A DNA stretch of 64,000 nucleotides, taken from contig JAILWQ010000006.1 of assembly GCA_025698865.1 (NCBI GenBank), positions 62,001-126,000 of the forward strand. Reading direction: 5' to 3'. Position numbers and translations under genes: made by a program. Of this stretch, positions 27,652 to 35,487 are shown one piece after another (the first letter of the stretch is position 1; each line of letters opens with the position of its first letter). The notes beneath the pieces were generated by a model. That model did not search any database. It had not been told where the DNA came from and was given only the letters and a program-made list of their open reading frames with translations. Source of the DNA: Erythrobacter sp. (GTDB lineage Bacteria > Pseudomonadota > Alphaproteobacteria > Sphingomonadales > Sphingomonadaceae).

Positions 27652-28796
27652 GCCGGAGCGCTCCGCAGGGCGATTTCCTCGACGGCGCGCTCGGTGCGAT
27701 CGGGCGAGCGCCGCAGCCACAGGAGCAGCCCGGTCCACAGCACCCAGATGGTCAGCAGGTCGAGCACGGCCCAGAGCAGCTTGAACGGCAGGCCGCCATA
27801 ATCGCCGAAATGCAGCGGCTTCGACAGCATCAATGCCTTGTTGATCGCGGGCATCTCGCGCGCATCGACCAGCCGGCCCGTATCCGCCTCGACCAGCGCG
27901 GGGGTCAGGAGGTGGCTCGTCAGGGGGCGGTCGCCCTGGAAGAAGATCGCGTACTGGCGCGGCCCGCTCCAGGCCCCGCCGGGAAAGCCGACAAATTGGG
28001 GCGAGCGGCCCGGCAGGATTTCCTGCGCGCGGGCCATCGCCAGGTCGAGCGATCCGTAAGCGGCGGGATCGAGCGGCTCTTCGGAAGACTGCGCCGCAAT
28101 CATCTCGGCGAGTTCGCCCTCGCGCCAATTGTCGGTCAGCGGATCGGCAAAGGCATTGATCGCGCCGGTCGCGCCGACGACCAGCGCCCAGCCGAGCGTT
28201 GCCGCACCAAGCAAGTTGTGCTGATCGAGCCGGCGCACCCGCTTCGACCGGCCCCGCCGCAGAGTCCCGAAACGCAGCCGCTGCATGAACGGCGCGTAGA
28301 GCACCACCCCCGAGATCAGAGCGATCAGGAAGAGGATGCCCATCACCCCCAGGAACAGCATTCCCGGCAGACCGAGCAGCATGTCGACATGGAGAGCGAG
28401 GATCGTCTCCATCACCCCGCCCCCCTCGACCGGGCCGAGCGAGCGGCCGGTCAACCGGTCGAAATTGAGCAGCGTCATCGCGCTGCCCGGCGCATCCGGC
28501 GACGGTCCCGTGGTCACCGTGATGAGCGAACTGTCCTGACTGAACCCGATGAACAGCGGCACCTCGCCCGGCCGCTCGGCAAGCGCGCGGGCGACGATGC
28601 TGTCGAGCGGCTGGCCCACGCTGGCCGAAGGGTTGCCCGCAAGGCGGCTTTCCCAATCCTCGCCGAAGGCCGCGTCGATTTCGTCATGAAAGATCAGTGG
28701 CAGGCCGGTGACACAGAGCATCAGCAGGAACAGCGTCGAGATGATGCTGGTCCAGCGATGGGTCAGATACCAGAAACGGATCGTGCTGCGTTTCAC
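27648..28796 (-). CDS. PepSY-associated TM protein (iron-regulated, FegS/PiuB-like)
   Basis: 382 residues from GTG 28796 (VKRSTIRFWYLTHRWTS). An in-frame TTG at 28832 would add 12 residues but lies inside the Fur-like site, so GTG is preferred. Four membrane spans (about 13-35, 135-165, 188-208, 345-365) with periplasmic PepSY domains between; the segment LHFGDYGGLPFKLLWAVLDL is typical. Such proteins are common partners of TonB siderophore receptors and are thought to reduce or release iron from siderophores. First gene of a three-gene Fur-type operon. Confidence 0.85.
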   Translation of the reverse strand: MKRSTIRFWYLTHRWTSIISTLFLLMLCVTGLPLIFHDEIDAAFGEDWESRLAGNPSASVGQPLDSIVARALAERPGEVPLFIGFSQDSSLITVTTGPSPDAPGSAMTLLNFDRLTGRSLGPVEGGGVMETILALHVDMLLGLPGMLFLGVMGILFLIALISGVVLYAPFMQRLRFGTLRRGRSKRVRRLDQHNLLGAATLGWALVVGATGAINAFADPLTDNWREGELAEMIAAQSSEEPLDPAAYGSLDLAMARAQEILPGRSPQFVGFPGGAWSGPRQYAIFFQGDRPLTSHLLTPALVEADTGRLVDAREMPAINKALMLSKPLHFGDYGGLPFKLLWAVLDLLTIWVLWTGLLLWLRRSPDRTERAVEEIALRSAPA

Positions 28797-28830
28797 GGCA
28801 AGGCCGCTAGGATGTGAGAACCTTTCCGTC

Positions 28831-28848
28831 AATGCGAATCGTTCTCAA
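28831..28848. promoter_or_regulatory. Fur-box-like operator
   Basis: On the minus strand TTGAGAACGATTCGCATT closely resembles the classic Fur half-site arrangement TGAGAATGATTCTCATT. It lies 35-52 bp upstream of the GTG start of the PepSY gene, at the head of the iron operon. It is also upstream of the divergent EcsC gene (start 28954). Confidence 0.65.
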
Positions 28849-28953
28849 TAGCAATGCCGTTCGGAGAGTGGCTTTTTGGCCTCACATCGATATTGCCACC
28901 TCCGCTCGGCAAACCTCTGCGGAACCGCTCGCCGCACCGCGAATTGCGCCAAC

Positions 28954-29691
28954 ATGGACATCAAGCGCGAACAGCGGAAATTCCGCGAGAGCAAGCCGTC
29001 CCGCCTCGGCCGCGGCATCGAACGACTGACCAATCCCTTCGGCAAGGCGCTGGCCAGCGTCGTGCCCCGCTCGATCGTCGAGATGGTGCTGAAAGGGCTA
29101 GACCGGGCGGTCGGCGCGCCGCAGCTCATTCGCTTCGACCATGATCCCAGCGACCTTCAGGCGGCGCACCGGGCGGCGGAAAAGGTCGCGCGCACCGCTC
29201 GCGGCATCAGCGCCTCGACCGGGGCCGCCGCCGGTCTGGGAGGCGCAATTTCGATGGGTGCGGATATTCCGGCGACCATCGCCATCGCCTTGCGTACGAT
29301 CCGCGACACCGGCCGCGCCTACGGCTTCGAGGGGGAAGGCCCGGAAGAAAAGCTCTTTCGCCTCCAGATCCTCGAGCTTTCCGCGCTGGACGATCCCGCC
29401 ATCCGCAAGCAGCGCATCGCCGATCTCGAAGCCGGCATCGGCAGTGACGGCGAGCTGGTCCGCGCGGATCACGAACACATCACGCCGGTTGTCGATCAGG
29501 CAGTCGAACGCATCAGCCGTGCGATCGCCTTTGCCAGCTTCCGCAGCCGGGCGGGAATGATCGTGCCGATCGTCGGCTCCGTGGTCGGCGGGATCGTCAA
29601 TTCGTCGTTCCAGAACGATGTCGGCAAGGCCGCCCGCTTCGCCTTTCAGGAACGTCGCCTGCGCCGGGAAGATGGCGTAATCGCCGGCTGA
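28954..29691 (+). CDS. EcsC family protein
   Basis: 245 residues from ATG 28954 (MDIKREQRK). The EcsC core is visible as ARGISASTGAAAGLGGAISM followed by GADIPATIAIALRTI, and MIVPIVGSVVGGIVNSSFQN near the end. Two Gly/Ala-rich amphipathic or membrane-associating helices are likely. EcsC proteins are named from the Bacillus ecs operon; their function is poorly known. It is divergent from the iron operon and convergent with the ktr genes. The in-frame ATG at 28876 would add non-conserved sequence. Confidence 0.8.
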   Translation: MDIKREQRKFRESKPSRLGRGIERLTNPFGKALASVVPRSIVEMVLKGLDRAVGAPQLIRFDHDPSDLQAAHRAAEKVARTARGISASTGAAAGLGGAISMGADIPATIAIALRTIRDTGRAYGFEGEGPEEKLFRLQILELSALDDPAIRKQRIADLEAGIGSDGELVRADHEHITPVVDQAVERISRAIAFASFRSRAGMIVPIVGSVVGGIVNSSFQNDVGKAARFAFQERRLRREDGVIAG

Positions 29692-29715
29692 CCCGATCCC
29701 GGCCGGGCCGGGGTC

Positions 29716-30375
29716 TCAGACCGCGGAGAAACGCTCGATATCGACGATCCTTCCCGACACGACGAGTTCGTCGTCGGGAAAGATGATGGTGTCGGGCACG
29801 GCGTGGATGAAATTCTCGCCCTCGCGCTTTACCCCGACCACCGTCACGTCGAACTTCTTGCGGCAGGCGCTGGTCATCAGCGGCACGCCGATCACCGGTT
29901 CGGGCGCCTTCAGCCGGGCAATGGCGAATTCGCCGTCGAACGAGATGAAATCGAGCAGCCTTTCGTTGAGGAGGTGAGCCACGCGCTCGCCCATACGCTG
30001 TTCGGGGAAGACCACATGGCCCGCCCCGGTCCGCTCGAGAATGCGGGCGTGCTTCTCGTTCGTCGCCTTCGCCCAGATATTCGTCATGCCGAGGTCCGAC
30101 AGCGCGAGCACGGTCAGCACGCTCGCCTCGATATCGGTTCCGATGGCCACTACCGCGGTCTCGAAATCGGACACGCCGAGCTGTTCGAGCACCTTGGCAT
30201 CGGTACAGTCCGCCTCGACCGTCTTGGTCAGCGTGCCGGCGAATTCCTGAACGAGCTGCGGATCGCAATCGGCGCCCAGAACCTCGTGCCCCATCCGCTC
30301 CAGCGTCTCGGCCACGGCGGCGCCGAACCGGCCCAGACCGATGACGAGGACGGGTCTGCGTTTTCTAGCCGACAA
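29716..30375 (-). CDS. Potassium uptake regulatory protein KtrA/TrkA (RCK)
   Basis: 219 residues from TTG 30375 (MSARKRRPVLVIGLGRFG), chosen because GAGGAG sits 7 bp upstream; no ATG lies close to the Rossmann fold. RCK-N domain: VIGLGRFGAAVAETL with the nucleotide-binding GxGxxG and AIGTDIEASVL. RCK-C domain: GVPLMTSACRKKFDVTVVGV. It gates the TrkH/KtrB channel in response to ATP/ADP or NAD(H). It overlaps the 3' end of the TrkH gene by 11 bp, so translation is coupled. Confidence 0.9.
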   Translation of the reverse strand: MSARKRRPVLVIGLGRFGAAVAETLERMGHEVLGADCDPQLVQEFAGTLTKTVEADCTDAKVLEQLGVSDFETAVVAIGTDIEASVLTVLALSDLGMTNIWAKATNEKHARILERTGAGHVVFPEQRMGERVAHLLNERLLDFISFDGEFAIARLKAPEPVIGVPLMTSACRKKFDVTVVGVKREGENFIHAVPDTIIFPDDELVVSGRIVDIERFSAV

Positions 30376-31693
30376 TGGGATTCTCCTCGGGATAGCGATA
30401 GGGCCGCTCGCGGTGCCCCAGGGCAAGCGCGGTGGCCACGGTGATGGTTCCCACCCGGCCGATGAACATCAGCGCACACAGCACCAGCAGCGCGGTGGGC
30501 GGCAGATCGGCGGTAATGCCGGTCGACATACCGACCGTGGCGAAGGCGGAGATGCATTCGAACAGGATATCGTCCAGCGGCAGTGGCGAGATCGAGGCGA
30601 TGTAGGTCGTGGCTGCGAAGATCAGGGCCACGGCCAGAACGGTGACCGACAGCGCCTGCCGCTCGACCGCGCGGCCGAAGCGGCGTTGAAACAGGCCGGC
30701 ATCGCGGCGGCCAAGGATCTCGGACAGCACGATGGCGAACAGCACCAGGAACGTCGTCACCTTGATGCCGCCGGCCGTGCCCGCGCTCCCTCCGCCGACG
30801 AACATCAGGAAGAAATTGGCCATGATGGTCTCGTCGTGAAAGGCGCCGACATCGAGGCTGTTGAACCCGGCCGTGCGCGGCATCACCGAATGGAAGGCCG
30901 AATTGAGCAGCTTGGACCCGATCCCCATCGGCCCGAGCGTGCCGGGATTGTTCCATTCCATCCCCAGCGTCGCCACGAAACCGAACGCCAGCAACGCCGC
31001 CGTGCCGACGAGCGTGACCTTCGTATGCAGCGACCAGCGCCGCCCGCCGAAGCCGTGCCGCCACACGTCCTGCAAAACCGGAAAGCCGAGCGAGGCGATC
31101 ACCACCGATGCCATGATCGGTCCGAGGATCAGGGCATCGTCCTGATAGCTCATGACGCTGTCGGAAAAGCTGGAAAAACCGGCATTGTTGAAGGCGCTGA
31201 TCGAATGGAACAGGCCGTGCCAGGCCGCACTGGGCAGGCTCATGTCGTAGGCGAAGGCGAAACGCGCCGTCAGGATCACCATAGCCGCCGCCTCGACCAA
31301 CAGGGTGATCTTCAGCACGAGCCGCAGGACCGCCCGCGCGTCGCCCGTCTCCAGCCGGCTGCGTTCGACCTGTGTCGCCATCCGGTCCTTCAGTCCGAAG
31401 CCGCGGCCCGCCATCAGGCCGAACAGCGTGGCGGCGGTCATGATGCCGAAGCCGCCGATCTGGAACAGGGCGAGGATGATCCACTGGCCGAACTGCGACC
31501 AGTAGACCGGCGTATCGACCACGATCAGTCCGGTCACCGCCACGGCGGAGGTCGCGGTAAAGAAGGCAGCGATGAAGGGGGCGCGGCCGCCGTCGGCAGT
31601 GGCGACGGGCAAGCTCAGCAATCCCGTTCCCACGAGAATCAAGCCCAGAAACAGAACCGGGATCAGACGGATCGGATCGCGCAGCGCCATCAT
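30365..31693 (-). CDS. TrkH/KtrB family potassium uptake protein
   Basis: 442 residues with four M1-P-M2 repeats. The selectivity-filter glycines are in ATSAVAVTGLIVVDT, FNNAGFSSFSDSV and AFATVGMSTGITADLP. It carries K+ (with H+ or Na+) across the inner membrane. The length and single-RCK partner fit a KtrAB-type system rather than the longer TrkH-TrkA with double RCK. It is followed by the ktrA-like gene and preceded by the GH130 gene 50 bp upstream on the same strand. Confidence 0.92.
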   Translation of the reverse strand: MMALRDPIRLIPVLFLGLILVGTGLLSLPVATADGGRAPFIAAFFTATSAVAVTGLIVVDTPVYWSQFGQWIILALFQIGGFGIMTAATLFGLMAGRGFGLKDRMATQVERSRLETGDARAVLRLVLKITLLVEAAAMVILTARFAFAYDMSLPSAAWHGLFHSISAFNNAGFSSFSDSVMSYQDDALILGPIMASVVIASLGFPVLQDVWRHGFGGRRWSLHTKVTLVGTAALLAFGFVATLGMEWNNPGTLGPMGIGSKLLNSAFHSVMPRTAGFNSLDVGAFHDETIMANFFLMFVGGGSAGTAGGIKVTTFLVLFAIVLSEILGRRDAGLFQRRFGRAVERQALSVTVLAVALIFAATTYIASISPLPLDDILFECISAFATVGMSTGITADLPPTALLVLCALMFIGRVGTITVATALALGHRERPYRYPEENPIVG

Positions 31694-31742
31694 TCGCGCC
31701 GCCCTTGGACCGGAAAGACGCCGGGGTAAAGCGTGGTGCGCC

Positions 31743-33083
31743 TCAGATCATCAATCGCACCAGATCGTCTATGTCGATCGTGGCGAAGCCTACGGCGCTG
31801 TCGGAGATACCGTAGGGGATCAGCAGCTTGCGACCCGTCCGCAGCGCCCCGCAGGTATAGACGACATTGGGCACATAGCCCTCGCGATCGTCGTCGACGG
31901 CGGTCAGCACCGGCTCGCGCGTGCGGCCGATGACCTTCGACGGATCGTCGAGGTCGAGCAGCGCGCAGCCCAGCGCGTATTTGCGCATCGCGCCGACACC
32001 GTGCGTGAACACGATCCAGCCGTGCTCGGTGCGGATCGGGCTGCCGCAATTGCCGATCTGGATGAACTCCCATGGAAAACGCGGCTCCATCAGCAGCTCG
32101 CCCTCCCCGTCCCAGTTTTCGAGATCGTCGGATTTCAGCAGATAGAGGTTCTTGCCGTCCTGCCGTCCGAGCATGGCGTATTGTCCGCCGATCTTTTCCG
32201 GGAACAGGGCCATGCCCTTGTTGCGGCCCGCCCGGCCGACGATCGGGGCAAGCTCGATCGCGCGGAAATCACGGGTCCGCAGCAGTTCGGAGCGGATCGA
32301 GGAGCCGGAATAGGCGGTGTAGGTGCCGATCCATTCGTAATCGCCGCCGCCGTGGTCGAAGCGGGTGAGGCGCAGATCCTCGAGCCCGCCGCTCTGCTGT
32401 TCGGTGATCGGGAAGATGACGCTGTTCGACAGGCTGCTCTCGGGCTGACGATGGACCCAGACCGAGGCATCGCTGTCGGTAAGAGAGAGGTCGTCGAGTT
32501 CCATGGCGGTGGCGAAGGAGGCTTGTGGCCACAGTTCGAAGCTGCCGTCCTCCTTGGCTATGCCCTCGCGAAAGGCGATCGAACTGATATGCCCCTCGCC
32601 CACCGCGCGCAGGCTCATGACGAAGCGGCAGGCGTCCTCGCTGGTGCCGCTCTGGTCGGGGTGCGGCACGATGGACGGGTTCATCAGCGCCGCCGCCGCA
32701 TAGGTATATTCGTGGCAGAAGAAGGCGCCGATCAACCGCCGCCGCGTGGGCGAGAGCGGGGCGGCATCGAATTCCAGGTTCTCGTGAACCTCTCGGAACC
32801 GTTGCTCGAACAATTCCTCGGTCTGCCAGTGACGCTCGGCAAAGTCGCGGCGCACCCGTTCGTACTCGGCGCCGGCTTCCGCGTCGCTCAGAGCGAGAAT
32901 GTCCTCCACCAGCCGCTGGGCGCGGCCTGCCGGGGCATTCTTGGCCTGCCAGCCGAGATGGAAGGGGCGCAGCACGACCCGGCCCGGATCGGCATGCAGC
33001 CGCGTGTCATGAATGTGCAAGGCCGGGGGCGAAGCCTTTGACTGATTCTGCAAGCGCCGTGTCTCCCGTCTTGTCTGCGGCAT
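31743..33083 (-). CDS. GH130-family glycoside phosphorylase
   Basis: 446 residues with a five-bladed propeller. The GH130 hallmarks are NPSIVPHPDQSGTSEDACRF near residue 135, QSGGLEDLRLTRFD and the late GNCGSPIRTEHGWIVFTHGV. Characterised members phosphorolyse beta-1,2- or beta-1,4-mannosides to mannose-1-phosphate. The start overlaps the upstream glycosyltransferase gene by 77 bp if ATG 33083 is used. A TTG at 33053 with GGGAG 10 bases upstream is an equally good start and shortens the overlap. Pairing with a glycosyltransferase suggests one enzyme makes, and this one recycles, a mannose-containing glycan. Confidence 0.85.
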   Translation of the reverse strand: MPQTRRETRRLQNQSKASPPALHIHDTRLHADPGRVVLRPFHLGWQAKNAPAGRAQRLVEDILALSDAEAGAEYERVRRDFAERHWQTEELFEQRFREVHENLEFDAAPLSPTRRRLIGAFFCHEYTYAAAALMNPSIVPHPDQSGTSEDACRFVMSLRAVGEGHISSIAFREGIAKEDGSFELWPQASFATAMELDDLSLTDSDASVWVHRQPESSLSNSVIFPITEQQSGGLEDLRLTRFDHGGGDYEWIGTYTAYSGSSIRSELLRTRDFRAIELAPIVGRAGRNKGMALFPEKIGGQYAMLGRQDGKNLYLLKSDDLENWDGEGELLMEPRFPWEFIQIGNCGSPIRTEHGWIVFTHGVGAMRKYALGCALLDLDDPSKVIGRTREPVLTAVDDDREGYVPNVVYTCGALRTGRKLLIPYGISDSAVGFATIDIDDLVRLMI

Positions 33084-35361
33084 GGCGCGAGAGGGCTAGC
33101 ATGGAATGGTAGCTCAAATGAAAGGCCAGTATCGATTCCGCTCCACAGTTTTCGTTCGCACCGTGCGGGGTCAGTCCGTCGCGGCAGCGCCCGGTGGCAG
33201 GATCGGCCAGTGCGACGCCGCGATCGTTGGCCCCGAAGAACCAGTCATAGGCGCGGCGCGCGCGGTCGAACCACAGATCGTCGCCCGAGGCGCGCCAGGC
33301 GGCGGAACTCGCCTCGATCGCCGCCAGAGCTTCGAGCGGCTGCTGGTCGAACGGCAAAGGCGGCAGGTCCGATTTGCCAAGACTGTCCGAACCGACGGGG
33401 CGGAAATGACCTTCGGCCGCATATTGATGTTCGGCCAGCCATTCGAGCGTGTCGAGCCCGATCTCGACCCAGCGGAACCGGTCGAGAGCGGTGCCGGCCG
33501 CGATGAGCGCTTCGGAAAGGCGCGGATTGTCGTAGGCAAGCATCATCTCGAACCAGGTGCGGTCCGGACGCCGGCTTTCCTCGACCAGGCGGCAGAACAT
33601 TTCGCAGGATTGGTGGATCAGGTCACGTGACGCGCCATGCTCCGGGTCCTGTTCAAGAACGCCCAGTGCGCCCAGCACCATGAAGGCAAGCGCGCGCGGG
33701 CTGTCGATCGCCTCCATATGCGGCAGGGCGGTGTCGTAGAGCCGCCGCGCCCATTGCCGCAATGCCGGATCCTGCGCCCGCGCGCAGCAATCGCCGAGCG
33801 CCCAGATTGCCCGGCCATTGGCATCGTCGGACCCGGCATCTTCGCACCAACTGCGGTCGAAGCGCATGAAATTGCGGAATATTCCGCGCTCCTCGTTCCA
33901 GGCATGCTGGATGAAGCTCGCATAGGTCAGCGCTCCCGCATCGGTCTGGTCGCTGCGTTCCATTCGCATCGTGAGCATCAGGGCGCGAGCATTGTCGTCG
34001 AGGCAGTAGCCATGTCGCCGGTCGGGCACCGGGCCGAGCGAATGCTGGAGCAGACCGGTCCCGTCGCTCAATGCGAAGAGCGCGGCGGGGTTCGGCCGAC
34101 GCAGCGCCGCCCGGGTCGGCTCGCGGGAGGGGATCACTTCGCGCACCAGCGCGGCGGCGGCGGCGGCGAAGCGCGGCCATACCGTGCGCTGGCCCCGGCG
34201 ATACGCTCGCCTGCCCATCGCACCGAGTCTGTCCGGATCGTCGAGCAACTCGTTCACCGCATCGGCGATGGCTGCCGGATCGTTCGGCTCCACCAGCACC
34301 CCGACATCCTCGGCCAGCAATTCGCGTGCATGGATATACGGCGTGGAAACCACCGGTTTGCCGAGAGCGACAGCGTAGCTGAGCGTGCCAGACGTCGATT
34401 GCTGCATGTTCGGATAGGGGGTGAGGTAGATATCGCACCCTTCGAGCTGATCGAGCAGCTCTTCGGTCTCGAGAAAGCGGTCGTCCCATTCGATGTGACG
34501 GGACATGCCGAGATCGTTCGCCAACTGTTGCAGCTTCTCGCGATAGGCTTCTCCGTCCCGTGCAATCAGGTTCGGATGGGTCTTGCCCACGATCCGGTAC
34601 ACGACCTCGGGGTGTTGCCGCACGATCGCCGGCAATGCCTCGATCACATGCTCAAGCCCCTTGCCGGGACCGAGCAGGCCGAACGTCATCAGCACGGTTT
34701 TGCCAGAGAGGCCAAGGCGCTCCTTGAACTCTTCCTGCCGACCGAACGGACGCTCGGGCGCGCCATGTTCGATCAGCGCGATCCGGTCATGCGCGACGCC
34801 GTGTTTCTCCGCCAGGAGGTCGCGGGCGTGGCGCGACATGACCATGACCTTGCTCGCCCGCCGCGCCAGATGCTCGATGATCGTCTTCTGCCGTGCGCTC
34901 GGATCGACCAGCACCGTGTGCAGCGTCACGATCAGCGGCGTGGCGAGCCTGTCGACGAAATCCAGCACCATCGCGCCATCGGGTCCGCCAAAGATGCCGT
35001 ATTCGTGCTGGAGCCAGACCGCGTCCACCCTGCTTGCATCGATCGCGGCGGCAGCGGAGCGATACGCCTCGGGATCGTCCCAGGCGATGGTGGCGGCGAC
35101 GTCGCGATAGTCCAGGTTCTGGCTCGCATCCTCCAGCGCATAGACATCGACTTCGGTATCGGGCTCGAACTCGCGCACCTTCTCGCGCAGATCGGTCGAG
35201 AAGGTGGCGATCCCGCACTGGCGGGGCGCGTAGTTACCGACCAGCGCTATGCGGGCCTTCGATGACAGGGCCGGGATAAAGTCTTGGCGATGAGCTGAAC
35301 CGGCACCGTTGATCAGTTCGCGCGGTGCGAAGCGTGTGACTATGCCGCGTTCTTCGCCCAT
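33007..35361 (-). CDS. Two-domain GT4 glycosyltransferase with C-terminal (alpha/alpha)6-barrel-like region
   Basis: 784 residues from ATG 35361 (MGEERG). Residues about 30-400 are a GT-B fold GT4 enzyme: ALVGNYAPRQCGIATFS, LQHEYGIFGGPDGA, LLGPGKGLEHVIEALP, and the EX7E-type region GCDIYLTPYPNMQQSTSGTL. Residues about 430-784 hold repeated helices with Trp/Asp (CLDDNARALMLTMRME, DANGRAIWALGDC, WFEMMLAYDNPRLSEALI), resembling an (alpha/alpha)6 glycosidase barrel. The donor is probably a nucleotide-sugar such as GDP-mannose (inference from the GH130 partner). Cytoplasmic. It overlaps the GH130 gene, so they are co-expressed. A palindrome lies 45-58 bp upstream. Confidence 0.85.
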   Translation of the reverse strand: MGEERGIVTRFAPRELINGAGSAHRQDFIPALSSKARIALVGNYAPRQCGIATFSTDLREKVREFEPDTEVDVYALEDASQNLDYRDVAATIAWDDPEAYRSAAAAIDASRVDAVWLQHEYGIFGGPDGAMVLDFVDRLATPLIVTLHTVLVDPSARQKTIIEHLARRASKVMVMSRHARDLLAEKHGVAHDRIALIEHGAPERPFGRQEEFKERLGLSGKTVLMTFGLLGPGKGLEHVIEALPAIVRQHPEVVYRIVGKTHPNLIARDGEAYREKLQQLANDLGMSRHIEWDDRFLETEELLDQLEGCDIYLTPYPNMQQSTSGTLSYAVALGKPVVSTPYIHARELLAEDVGVLVEPNDPAAIADAVNELLDDPDRLGAMGRRAYRRGQRTVWPRFAAAAAALVREVIPSREPTRAALRRPNPAALFALSDGTGLLQHSLGPVPDRRHGYCLDDNARALMLTMRMERSDQTDAGALTYASFIQHAWNEERGIFRNFMRFDRSWCEDAGSDDANGRAIWALGDCCARAQDPALRQWARRLYDTALPHMEAIDSPRALAFMVLGALGVLEQDPEHGASRDLIHQSCEMFCRLVEESRRPDRTWFEMMLAYDNPRLSEALIAAGTALDRFRWVEIGLDTLEWLAEHQYAAEGHFRPVGSDSLGKSDLPPLPFDQQPLEALAAIEASSAAWRASGDDLWFDRARRAYDWFFGANDRGVALADPATGRCRDGLTPHGANENCGAESILAFHLSYHSMLALSRHAADKTGDTALAESVKGFAPGLAHS

Positions 35362-35405
35362 CTCTGCCACTCCAATCCCAGTCCGCCTGATAGAGCAATC
35401 CAGAA

Positions 35406-35419
35406 AACCGTTCACGGTT
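35406..35419. promoter_or_regulatory. Perfect inverted repeat AACCGT-TC-ACGGTT upstream of GT4-GH130 operon
   Basis: AACCGTTCACGGTT is a 6-bp perfect inverted repeat with a 2-base spacer, 45-58 bp before the GT4 start. GCTGCAATGCAGC (35422-35434) is a second small inverted repeat beside it. The size and symmetry suit a LacI/GntR-type sugar regulator. No regulator gene is adjacent. Confidence 0.35.
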
Positions 35420-35487
35420 CCGCTGCAATGCAGCAAATTGATCTTTGTGGTGTCGTTTTCCGGACGAAGCGAGTGGTCTTGGCCGGA

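Noticed and set aside
29692..29715. GACCC...GGGTC hairpin between EcsC and the RCK gene as terminator
   Set aside because: Short arms and no T-run on either side; not supported.
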